Of a stretch of DNA of 40,914 nucleotides, positions 32,770 to 40,435 are shown one piece after another (within the stretch, counting starts at the first letter, position 1; the number at the start of each line of letters is the position of its first letter). Under the pieces are notes generated by a model, which saw only the letters and a list, made by a program, of their open reading frames with translations, made no database searches and was not told the origin of the DNA. The stretch is from Bacteroidales bacterium (GTDB lineage: Bacteria; Bacteroidota; Bacteroidia; Bacteroidales; UBA3824). Position numbers and translations under genes: made by a program. The stretch spans positions 1 to 40,914 of the forward strand of contig JAGCYI010000030.1 of the NCBI GenBank assembly GCA_017960885.1, written 5' to 3'.

Positions 32770-32787
32770 CAAAAAAATGTAAAGGTA

Positions 32788-34380
32788 ATGAACAAAATTT
32801 CAATCATAGCGGCGGCAATGCTGATAAGCATTTCGGCAAATGCACAGAGGGTGCTGACCTTAGACAGTTGCCGCGCTATGGCTATCAACAACAACAAAGA
32901 CTTGCGTATGAGCGAGATTGACCGCGAAATTGCCGAAAACAACAAAAAGGCGGCTTTCTCTAAATACCTTCCAAGGGTCAACGCCGTGGGCGCATACGTC
33001 TACACCAGCAAAGACATCCACCTCATCAGCGAAGAGCAGGAACAGAAACTCCGCGGAATGGGCACAAACCTCACAAGCCAAATTCAAGAGGTGAAAAACA
33101 ATTTTGCCGAGCAATTGCAACAAAACATTCAACAGTTGCAGCAGAATCCTCAGTTTTTGCAATATCTGCAAGCCAATCCGCAAGTGGCTCAGATGTTTCA
33201 AGGCGCAATGCAGAATTATGTGCCGCAGTTGATGCAGACACTCCAAAGTCCGGGCAGATTAGAGCAGAGCCTTGCCCCCATCGCAGGCGTGGGTGGCGAA
33301 ATTGCCGATGCCCTCACCCTCAACACACACAATATATTCTTAGCGTCGATAATGCTTACCCAACCTATATATATGGGCGGTAAAATTGTGGCTTACAACA
33401 AGATAACCGATTATCTTTTGCAGGTAGAAGAAAATAAAGAAACACTTGCTAATCAAGAAATTATAGTAAAAGTTGACGAAGCCTATTGGCAGATAGTTTC
33501 GCTCGAAAGCAAGAAACGTTTGGCAGAGAGTTACGCGCAATCGCTCCGCACATTGGAGGCTAATGTTGAAAGAATGGAGGATCAAGGTTTTGCCACCAAA
33601 GCCGATGTACTTAATGTAAAAGTTAAATTAAACGAGGCTGAGGTTACTTTGATTCAAGTAGATAACGGTCTTGCACTTTGCAAAATGTTGCTTTGCCAAA
33701 TATGCGGAATGCCTTTTGAAACTGAGTTTACACTTGAAGACGCCGACCAAAGTGATATTCTTTTGTTGGCTGATATTTCGGAGGCGGAAAATATTGACAC
33801 TCTGAATGTTGACGGTAAAAACGTTGACCGTCCCGAACTGAATTCTTTGGAACTCGCCACCAAGATTTACGAACAGAAGGTAAAGGTTGCCCGTGCAGAA
33901 TTTCTCCCAAATGTGGCTCTCACAGGTGGTTACACGTGGACTAATCCCAACAGTTTCAATGGTTTTGAAAACAAGATGAAGGGTATGTGGACAGTGGGTA
34001 TCGGCGTAAAAATCCCCATCATAACAGGCGGAGAACGCATTTACAAGACCCGCGCCGCCAAACTCGAAGCCGAAAAAGCATCGTACAAGTTGGAAGAAAC
34101 TCAGGAAAAGATTGAACTTCAAGTAAAACAATCTTCGCAACACGTTATCGAGGCTGCCAAACGCCTCAGCACAGCGCAAAAGAGTCTTCAATCGGCGCAA
34201 GAAAACCTCCATTATGCCAATGTGGGATTAAAAGAGGGCGTTATACCAGTGTCGAACGTTCTGCTTGCTGAAACCGCTTGGTTACAAGCGCAATCCGCTA
34301 TGGTTCAGGCTAAAATAGACCTCAAACTTGCTCAGTTGTACTTAAACAAGGCTACGGGACAGTTGAGAATTGGCAATTAA
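32788..34380 (+). CDS. TolC-family outer-membrane efflux channel
   Basis: 530 residues from the ATG at 32788. Signal peptide MNKISIIAAAMLISISANAQ. Two OEP repeats of long coiled helices and beta segments: first repeat from VLTLDSCRAMAINNNKDLRM, second from RPELNSLELATKIYEQKVKV to the C-terminus. Between the first helix and first beta segment there is a Gln-rich insertion of about 90 residues (QQNIQQLQQNPQFLQYLQAN) absent from E. coli TolC. It forms the outer-membrane tunnel for the HlyD-like adaptor and ABC-2 permease encoded next. Substrate unknown; the locus resembles YhhJ/YbhR-type drug exporters. Confidence 0.92.
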   Translation: MNKISIIAAAMLISISANAQRVLTLDSCRAMAINNNKDLRMSEIDREIAENNKKAAFSKYLPRVNAVGAYVYTSKDIHLISEEQEQKLRGMGTNLTSQIQEVKNNFAEQLQQNIQQLQQNPQFLQYLQANPQVAQMFQGAMQNYVPQLMQTLQSPGRLEQSLAPIAGVGGEIADALTLNTHNIFLASIMLTQPIYMGGKIVAYNKITDYLLQVEENKETLANQEIIVKVDEAYWQIVSLESKKRLAESYAQSLRTLEANVERMEDQGFATKADVLNVKVKLNEAEVTLIQVDNGLALCKMLLCQICGMPFETEFTLEDADQSDILLLADISEAENIDTLNVDGKNVDRPELNSLELATKIYEQKVKVARAEFLPNVALTGGYTWTNPNSFNGFENKMKGMWTVGIGVKIPIITGGERIYKTRAAKLEAEKASYKLEETQEKIELQVKQSSQHVIEAAKRLSTAQKSLQSAQENLHYANVGLKEGVIPVSNVLLAETAWLQAQSAMVQAKIDLKLAQLYLNKATGQLRIGN

Positions 34381-34382
34381 CA

Positions 34383-34398
34383 ATTCATAATTCACAAT
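34383..34398. repeat. Intergenic AT repeat, copy 1
   Basis: ATTCATAATTCACAAT, 16 bases identical to 35428-35443. It occurs in both short gaps of the efflux operon along with AATTAACAATT. Bacteroidota intergenic filler repeats of this kind are common; function unknown. Confidence 0.7.
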
Positions 34399-34433
34399 AA
34401 GTAATTAACAATTAGTAATTAAGATATAATACT

Positions 34434-35414
34434 ATGAACAGAAAAGTAACGGCAAATCTATTGTTTGCTGCGGTGATTTTAGCCGTAATCGCAGTAGTGA
34501 TTATTATCGGATTAACCAAAACCGACCCCGAAGAGATTATTCAAGGCGAGGTAGATGCCACCGATTATCGCGTATCGTCAAAAGTACCTGGACGCGTTGC
34601 CGAAATCCGTTTTGAAGAGGGCGACCGAGTAAAGAAGGGCGACACGCTCGCAATTCTCGAAGCACCCGACATTATGGCAAAACTTTCGCAAGCCAACGCC
34701 GCCTATTCTGCCGCCAAAGCCATCGAAAACAAGGCTCAAAACGGTGCGCGTCAAGAACAGATTCAGGGCGCATTTGAGATGTGGCAGAAGGCAAAAGCGG
34801 GTCTCGAACTTGCCAAATCAACCTACGAACGGGCCGAAAATCTTTATAAAGAAGGGGTAATCGCAGCGCAAAAACGCGACGAGGCAAAAGCCAACTACGA
34901 CGCAATGTCCGCCACCGAAAAAGCCGCCAAAAGTCAGTACGATATGGCTGTAAACGGTGCTCAAAAAGAAGACAAGGCAGCAGCCCGCGCTCAGGTAGAA
35001 CGTGCCAAGGGTGCTGTGTCGGAAGTATCTTCTTACATCGACGAAATGGTTCTCATTGCCACTGCCGATGGCGAAATCACCGAAATATATCCCGAACTTG
35101 GCGAACTTGTGGGCACAGGTTCTCCCATTATGAGCATCTCTAAAACCAACGATTATTGGTTTGTGTTCTCGGTTCGCGAAGATTTCTTGCCAGGAATCAA
35201 GGTCAACGACCAAAAACAGGTGTACATTCCCGCCCTCGACAAAACCGTGGACGTTAAAATTTCGCGTATGAAAAACGTGGGCAACTTTGCCACCTGGAAA
35301 GCCACCAAAGCATTAGATAAATACGACCTCAAAACTTTTGAAGTTCAAGCCAAACCCCTCAACCAAAGCGAAGTAGAAGGTCTTTGCATTGGTATGTCGG
35401 CAATATTGAAATAA
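34434..35414 (+). CDS. HlyD-family membrane fusion protein
   Basis: 326 residues. One N-terminal membrane helix (~7-27, ANLLFAAVILAVIAVVIIIG), then a lipoyl half-motif (GEVDATDYRVSSKVPGRVAE), a long alpha hairpin (~85-200) and the second lipoyl half (IATADGEITEIYPELGELVG), followed by a beta-barrel region. It bridges the inner-membrane permease and the TolC channel. 53 bases after tolC, 48 bases before the ABC-2 permease, so co-transcribed. The architecture is that of YhiI/YbhG-type adaptors for ABC-2 exporters. Confidence 0.92.
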   Translation: MNRKVTANLLFAAVILAVIAVVIIIGLTKTDPEEIIQGEVDATDYRVSSKVPGRVAEIRFEEGDRVKKGDTLAILEAPDIMAKLSQANAAYSAAKAIENKAQNGARQEQIQGAFEMWQKAKAGLELAKSTYERAENLYKEGVIAAQKRDEAKANYDAMSATEKAAKSQYDMAVNGAQKEDKAAARAQVERAKGAVSEVSSYIDEMVLIATADGEITEIYPELGELVGTGSPIMSISKTNDYWFVFSVREDFLPGIKVNDQKQVYIPALDKTVDVKISRMKNVGNFATWKATKALDKYDLKTFEVQAKPLNQSEVEGLCIGMSAILK

Positions 35415-35427
35415 TGCATAATGCATC

Positions 35428-35443
35428 ATTCATAATTCACAAT
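35428..35443. repeat. Intergenic AT repeat, copy 2
   Basis: ATTCATAATTCACAAT, identical to 34383-34398, in the gap between the HlyD-like and permease genes. Confidence 0.7.
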
Positions 35444-35462
35444 TAACAATTCAGAATTCATA

Positions 35463-36635
35463 ATGAAAGAGGTATTTTTGCGGATATGGCGGATAGGATT
35501 ACGAGAAATAGAGATTTTCTCGCACCGTCCTATGTATCTGTTTGTTATAATAATTGCGCCGCTATTTTGCCTAATATACTTTACGCAAATAATGCGCAGC
35601 GGAATACCCACCAAAATGCCCTGTGGAGTGGTAGACGAAGACAACACTTCCACCACACGCAGCATTGTGCGTATTCTGGGTGCAATGCAGAATACCGACA
35701 TTGTGGCTCATTACGGCAGTTTTTCCGAAGCACGCAAGGCAATGCAGAAAGGCGAGATTTACGCATTCTTCTATATTCCGCGCAACACCACCGACCGCGC
35801 CCTCGCAAGCCGCCGACCCGAAATTTCGTTTTACACCGCCGACACATACTACGCCGCAGGAAGCCTCCTTATGAAAGACCTCCAAACCACATCAGAACTC
35901 GCCGGACTTGCCATTACTCGTGCCTCTCTCACTGCCAAAGGCGTGTCGCCAAGCCTGATGATGGGCATTCTGCAACCTATCACCATCGAAACTCACCCGC
36001 TCAACAATCCTACCCTCAACTATTCGGTATACCTTAATAATATAGTTGTGCCGGGACTTTTCTTCCTCATCATAATGATATTTACCGCATACACAATAGG
36101 TTACGAGTGGAAAATGGGTACACAAAAAGAACTTTTTGAAATGGCAGGCGAATCGTCGACCATAGCCCTCGCCGGAAAACTTTGGCCGCAGACACTTCTC
36201 TATTGCCTGATAATGATTTTGATAGATGTTTATTTCTATAAATTTTTAGATTTTCCGCTCAATGTCAGCCTGATACGCATTATTTGCGCAGGACTTTTGT
36301 GCGTATTTGCATCGCAGGCGTTGGCGGTATTCTTTTTTGGAATTTTCCTCACATTGCGAATGGGAATGAGTGCTTGTTCGCTGTTTGGAGTGCTGCAAAT
36401 TTCGGTAAGCGGATTCACATTTCCGCTCACGGCAATGAAGCCTGTGTTTCAATACCTTGCGTGGATTTCACCATTGCGGCATTATTATATGCTCTATGTA
36501 AACCAAGCCCTCAACGGATTCAAACTTGTATATGCTTGGCCCTCGATAGTGGCATTGTTGGTAATCTGCCTTCTGCCCCTCACCGTCCTCTCCCGCATAG
36601 CCCACGCCTTTAAATATGTGGATTATAAGCCGTAA
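35463..36635 (+). CDS. ABC-2 type transporter permease, first of a split pair
   Basis: 390 residues, ABC2_membrane_3 (YhhJ/YbhR) layout: one transmembrane helix at ~25-45 (PMYLFVIIIAPLFCLIYFTQ), a large periplasmic domain (~46-185), then five helices from ~190 on, with the family segment LAWISPLRHYYMLYVNQALN. It exports with the HlyD-like and TolC proteins. No ATPase subunit gene is seen here; it may lie past the window end. The second permease of the pair, which normally follows directly, appears at 40436 after two minus-strand genes. Confidence 0.9.
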   Translation: MKEVFLRIWRIGLREIEIFSHRPMYLFVIIIAPLFCLIYFTQIMRSGIPTKMPCGVVDEDNTSTTRSIVRILGAMQNTDIVAHYGSFSEARKAMQKGEIYAFFYIPRNTTDRALASRRPEISFYTADTYYAAGSLLMKDLQTTSELAGLAITRASLTAKGVSPSLMMGILQPITIETHPLNNPTLNYSVYLNNIVVPGLFFLIIMIFTAYTIGYEWKMGTQKELFEMAGESSTIALAGKLWPQTLLYCLIMILIDVYFYKFLDFPLNVSLIRIICAGLLCVFASQALAVFFFGIFLTLRMGMSACSLFGVLQISVSGFTFPLTAMKPVFQYLAWISPLRHYYMLYVNQALNGFKLVYAWPSIVALLVICLLPLTVLSRIAHAFKYVDYKP

Positions 36636-36640
36636 AAATT

Positions 36641-36708
36641 GGTTATAGCGTTCCAAGAACTAAAAATTTTTAAGTTTTTGGAACGGTATAAACAGAAATT
36701 CTCTATAA
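36641..36708. repeat. 68-base quasi-palindromic repeat, copy 1
   Basis: Lies between the permease stop and the DUF234 ATPase and overlaps the ATPase stop codon. Arms GGTTATAGCGTTCC (36641-36654) and GGAACGGTATAAAC (36680-36693) form a hairpin with an AT-rich interior. By eye about 59 of 68 bases match copy 2 at 38167-38234 in the same orientation. On the minus strand it is followed by a short T run, so it could terminate the ATPase transcript. Confidence 0.8.
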
Positions 36709-38127
36709 ATCCTTAAACAAATCGTCTAAGGTAACAACATTTTGCACCGAAAACATATACATGCCTTCTGCCACACCCAAAGGAGTAACTAACACAAGAT
36801 GAGCACCTTTATAAGGTTTTGAGGCCGCCATAAACGCTGCACTTTTATGGCGGAGGCTTTCATCATCGTCTTTGGTAATTTCGTATTTGCCGGTAGAGAA
36901 CTTCATTTCGCAAAGACTCGCCACACGGTCGGCACGGTCGATAACCATATCAACTTGCGCTCCACGAGGGTCAGTTTCATCTCCCTTACGTTCCCAAGAA
37001 TACAAATACGACGAAACTCCCGAAATGCCAAGCGCATACTTAATTTGCGCAATATGCTCAAAACATACACGTTCAAAAGCCAATCCTTCCCATGAGTTTC
37101 TAAGTGGAGTATTGATATTTGCTGTCCAAAAGCCTGTATTGGTACTGTCGGAATCCATCACAAATTTATAATAAAACAAGGTGTAATTGTCAATCAATTG
37201 AAATAAATGTTTACAGCGCTTTACACCTTCAAAACTATACTTGCGTATAAATCCACAATTTTCTAAATCTTCTAAAACACGAGTAAGTTGACCGCTACTA
37301 TCGATACCTGATTCTTTGATTAGTTCATCGCGGGTCATACCCATCTTTTTAGTACCCAAAACAGACACTATATTAATATAAGGTAACGAATTCTTGAACA
37401 GCGAGTTATAAAGTTCATTATACTCATTTCGTAGTTTGCCGTCGGCATTAAAAAACAATCTATCAATGTTTTGCGAAACGCTCAGTCCACGTTCCAACAA
37501 CGACCAATAAAAAGGAATCCCACCCAAAACCATATAACATTCAAGTATTTCATAACGGCTCATTGTAAGATTGCGGCTCTTGGTATATAGTTCACATTCG
37601 GCAAGTGTAAAGGGTTTAAGATTAATTCGATACGTAACGCGGTTGTAAAGTCCGCCATGATTACGATAAACATTGTTAATTATCCACGACGTAGCCGAAC
37701 CGCAAATAATCATAAGAATATCCTTACGAGCCGATGCCCAACCATTCCAAAACATCTCCAACGCAGATACAAACTGCGATCTTGGTGCATCCATCCACGG
37801 CAATTCGTCAATAAAAACCACCTTTTTACCATCAGGAAGCGAATCCAAAAAATCATAAAGAAGGTGAAATGCATCAAACCAATCCGCTGGCACGCGACAT
37901 TTCTTCATACCACATCTAAGCAACGACTGCCGAAATTCATGCAATTGTACCTTTGTATTTTGGTTTGCCACTCCCGAGTGTTGAAATGCAAACTTATAAT
38001 TAAAAGTTTCGCGTATAAGAAAAGTCTTACCTATACGTCTACGACCAGTAACTGCCACTAATTCAGAATATTCTGAACGATAAGCATCCATAAGTCTACC
38101 TTGTTCATATTTACGTCCTACAATCAT
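36703..38127 (-). CDS. AAA ATPase with C-terminal DUF234 nuclease-like domain
   Basis: 474 residues from the ATG at 38125-38127. Walker A TGRRRIGKT (~22-31), Walker B KKVVFIDELPWMD, sensor ICGSATSW, then a winged-helix region (MTRDELIKESGIDSSGQLTR) and a C-terminal DUF234-type domain with the PD-(D/E)xK-like trace GAQVDMVID followed by CEMKFS. This family is highly multiplied and mobile in Bacteroidota and archaea; its biological role is unresolved. The gene is bracketed by two 68-base quasi-palindromic repeats in the same orientation and interrupts an efflux operon. No transposase or integrase accompanies it. Confidence 0.88.
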   Translation of the reverse strand: MIVGRKYEQGRLMDAYRSEYSELVAVTGRRRIGKTFLIRETFNYKFAFQHSGVANQNTKVQLHEFRQSLLRCGMKKCRVPADWFDAFHLLYDFLDSLPDGKKVVFIDELPWMDAPRSQFVSALEMFWNGWASARKDILMIICGSATSWIINNVYRNHGGLYNRVTYRINLKPFTLAECELYTKSRNLTMSRYEILECYMVLGGIPFYWSLLERGLSVSQNIDRLFFNADGKLRNEYNELYNSLFKNSLPYINIVSVLGTKKMGMTRDELIKESGIDSSGQLTRVLEDLENCGFIRKYSFEGVKRCKHLFQLIDNYTLFYYKFVMDSDSTNTGFWTANINTPLRNSWEGLAFERVCFEHIAQIKYALGISGVSSYLYSWERKGDETDPRGAQVDMVIDRADRVASLCEMKFSTGKYEITKDDDESLRHKSAAFMAASKPYKGAHLVLVTPLGVAEGMYMFSVQNVVTLDDLFKDL

Positions 38128-38147
38128 AATTAACAATATTTACGGAG

Positions 38148-38155
38148 CAAATATA
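38148..38155 (-). promoter_or_regulatory. Promoter of the DUF234 ATPase
   Basis: TATATTTG on the minus strand, 20 bases before the ATG. Its upstream element would fall inside repeat copy 2 (TTG at 38180-38182), so the repeat may also influence transcription. Confidence 0.7.
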
Positions 38156-38166
38156 ACAAAAAAATC

Positions 38167-38234
38167 GTTTATAACGTTCCAAGAACTAAAAAATTTTATG
38201 TTTTTGGAACGCTATAAACGAAAATTCTTTATAA
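38167..38234. repeat. 68-base quasi-palindromic repeat, copy 2
   Basis: Arms GTTTATAACGTTCC (38167-38180) and GGAACGCTATAAAC (38206-38219) pair with one mismatch. Direct copy of 36641-36708. It ends two bases before the stop codon of the transporter fusion gene; on the minus strand it is followed by a run of Ts, so it can act as that gene's terminator. Confidence 0.8.
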
Positions 38235-38236
38235 CA

Positions 38237-40201
38237 TTATTCCAAATCATCATTAAACATATACCCAATACCTTGGCGGCTTTCGATATTGCGGGCATAA
38301 ACGCCGAGTTTTTTGCGTAGACGGGTGATGTTGATGTTGACAGTGCGCTCCGTTACCACCACATCCGACCAAATACTATTCAACAACTGCGTGCGTGTAA
38401 GCACCTTACCTCTATTAACAAGCAAAAGACACAAAAGGTCGAACTCTGTGCGGGTAAGTCCGGCAGGTACGCCATCAACTGTAACCGACTTTTTATCTAT
38501 ATTAACATACAAACCTCGGTAACTCAGCAGGCGTTTACCAAGGCGCACCTCCACCACATTCATTACATAGTCGCCGAGTTTTTCGCAATCAGACACAATG
38601 TCGCTATAAAGAGAACCCAAAGCCGACGAGCACAAGCGGTCGTTAACTGCATTGATAGCATCAGTTTTAAGGCGGTCGCGGAGAGTATTGATGTCGCGTT
38701 CAATGGCTTGCGAATGATCGATAGTAAGGTCGTTGCGTCTTCCGCCCACCACCACCATCATTTGTGTAACTGCCTCATTCACAAGGCGCATCATCTCGTG
38801 CAAACCTTCGTATTGCTTGTCAGAAAAATCTTCGCGACCATTGCGTAGGCGGTTAATTGCTTTGGCAGTTTTGTAGCAAGCGTCGCCAATAGATTCTAAC
38901 TCGCCAGTCTGACTGAGCATTATCTGAATCTTATCTTTGGTATCGTCGGAAAGATGGTCCATACTCACTTTTTTGAGGTAGGCTGTAATCTCAACTTCCA
39001 TATTATCAGCGATATTCTCGTATTTGGTAATGCGGGCATATTGCCATTCAAACTCTTTCTCGTCTTTTTCGTCGAGCAAAACGCACACCATTCCAAACAT
39101 CCTCTGCATACGTTCGGCATAAAGAACAACCTCTTTTTGTGCCTGAAAAACAGATATTTCGGGAGTTGCCATAAGTCCGCTGCTGATAAACCTAAGCGAC
39201 GAAACTGGCTTAGACGCATTTTTATTGGGCAAAATGCGGCACACAATACGCTCTAAAACAGGCACAAAGCCTATCAATAGCGCAGTATTCAGCACATTAA
39301 AGCAGGTGTGAAACATTGCAAGCACCACAGGCAGACGCTCTGCCTGACCCGACTCTGCCGGATTGTAGCCCACAAACGAGCAAACCATATCCACAAACGG
39401 ATAAAACACCGCCAAAACCCATATCACACCAAAAACATTAAACAATAGGTGAGCCAACGCCGCCCGTCGAGCCTCAATGCCCGCCCCAAGTGCCGCAAGA
39501 TTGGCAGTGGCTGTGGTGCCGATGTTTTCGCCCATCACCAACGCTATGCCCATATAGATAGGAAGAACGCCCGTGGAACAGAGCAAAATTGTTATCGCCA
39601 TTACTGCCGCCGACGACTGCACAAGGCAAGTAATAATAGTGCCGGCAAGCAAAAAAACAAATATCGTAAGGTAACTTCCTGTATCAAACGAAGCAAAGAA
39701 ACCCACCACCGAAGTGTTGTGCTGCATATCCATATCCCTACCAGCGCCGTTGAGCACCACAAGCGACCAAAACATAAATGCAAGTCCAAACAAGAAATCG
39801 CCCGCAGTTCTATGCTTTCGTCTGTAAATCAGCACAATACCTATAAGAAACGAGGGAAAAACCACATTGGTAAGGTCTACATTATATCCAAACGACATTA
39901 TCCACGCCGTAAGCGTAGTGCCGATATTTGCGCCCATTATCACCGAAATAGCCTGAGCCAGAGTGAGTAATCCCGCCGAAACAAACGACACTGTCATAAC
40001 TGTTGTTGCCGACGACGACTGAACCGCGCACGTTACAAAAGTGCCTGTGAGCATACCTGTAAAGCGGTTTGAGGTCATACGACCGAGAATATGCCTAAGA
40101 CCAGAGCCCGCCATTTTTTGGAGAGCGTCGCTCATAGTCTTCATACCATAAATCAGCAGTGCCAACGCACCAAGAAGCCTTAAAACAATGCTTATAGTCA
40201 T
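38237..40201 (-). CDS. Na/phosphate cotransporter-PhoU-winged-helix fusion
   Basis: 654 residues. Residues 1-320 are a Na/Pi cotransporter (NptA/YjbB type) with two inverted repeats, each carrying the QSS motif (VQSSSATT at 60-67, VQSSAAV at 194-200), and MGANIGTT and MGENIGTT. Residues ~350-555 are a PhoU-like helical domain, as usual for this family. Homologues normally stop there at about 550-570 residues. Here residues ~561-650 add an OmpR/PhoB winged helix: LTRTEFDLLCLLLVNRGKVL, WSDVVVTERTVNINITRLRK and RQGIGYMF, closely matching the regulator at 20577-21281. The frame is continuous, so the fusion is real unless the assembly is wrong. It would hold a DNA-binding domain at the membrane, as ToxR and CadC do, with phosphate transport as input (inference). 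Confidence 0.9.
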   Translation of the reverse strand: MTISIVLRLLGALALLIYGMKTMSDALQKMAGSGLRHILGRMTSNRFTGMLTGTFVTCAVQSSSATTVMTVSFVSAGLLTLAQAISVIMGANIGTTLTAWIMSFGYNVDLTNVVFPSFLIGIVLIYRRKHRTAGDFLFGLAFMFWSLVVLNGAGRDMDMQHNTSVVGFFASFDTGSYLTIFVFLLAGTIITCLVQSSAAVMAITILLCSTGVLPIYMGIALVMGENIGTTATANLAALGAGIEARRAALAHLLFNVFGVIWVLAVFYPFVDMVCSFVGYNPAESGQAERLPVVLAMFHTCFNVLNTALLIGFVPVLERIVCRILPNKNASKPVSSLRFISSGLMATPEISVFQAQKEVVLYAERMQRMFGMVCVLLDEKDEKEFEWQYARITKYENIADNMEVEITAYLKKVSMDHLSDDTKDKIQIMLSQTGELESIGDACYKTAKAINRLRNGREDFSDKQYEGLHEMMRLVNEAVTQMMVVVGGRRNDLTIDHSQAIERDINTLRDRLKTDAINAVNDRLCSSALGSLYSDIVSDCEKLGDYVMNVVEVRLGKRLLSYRGLYVNIDKKSVTVDGVPAGLTRTEFDLLCLLLVNRGKVLTRTQLLNSIWSDVVVTERTVNINITRLRKKLGVYARNIESRQGIGYMFNDDLE

Positions 40202-40286
40202 TCCATTATGTTTTAATACGCTGCGAAATTACAGCAAAACCACTACAGATAAACAAAAAAAACGGCTACAATTCGGTTACAAATAG

Positions 40287-40307
40287 GTCAAAATCTTCAA
40301 TTTTGAC
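40287..40307. promoter_or_regulatory. Perfect 21-base inverted repeat, candidate operator
   Basis: GTCAAAAT (40287-40294), spacer CTTCA, ATTTTGAC (40300-40307). The TTTGACAA of its right side recurs at 40358-40365. It lies in the 234-base divergent region between the transporter fusion and the second ABC-2 permease. Confidence 0.55.
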
Positions 40308-40329
40308 AAGTAATAATTTTTAGAGGGAA

Positions 40330-40383
40330 TAGCATTTTGGAGCAAACAACGGCAAAGTTTGACAATTTAGAGCCAAAATGCTA
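40330..40383. promoter_or_regulatory. Long-spaced inverted repeat, candidate operator
   Basis: Perfect 11-base arms TAGCATTTTGG (40330-40340) and CCAAAATGCTA (40373-40383) 32 bases apart. TTGGAGCA occurs as a direct repeat at 40337-40344 and 40389-40396. The right arm covers the expected -33 region of the promoter at 40404. Confidence 0.55.
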
Positions 40384-40403
40384 CAATATTGGAGCATATT
40401 AAT

Positions 40404-40411
40404 TATATTTG
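40404..40411 (+). promoter_or_regulatory. Promoter of the second ABC-2 permease
   Basis: TATATTTG, 24 bases before the ATG at 40436. It gives the displaced permease its own transcription start, separate from the tolC promoter. Confidence 0.7.
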
Positions 40412-40435
40412 CACTGTTTTAATCAACGCACAAAA

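Noticed and set aside
34381..35462. CRISPR or tandem array from the repeated ATTCATAATTCACAAT units
   Set aside because: Only two copies more than 1 kb apart, no regular spacers and no cas genes; ordinary Bacteroidota intergenic repeats.
36641..38234. Classical insertion sequence around the ATPase
   Set aside because: No transposase; the repeats have direct and not inverted orientation to each other, and no short target duplication is seen.
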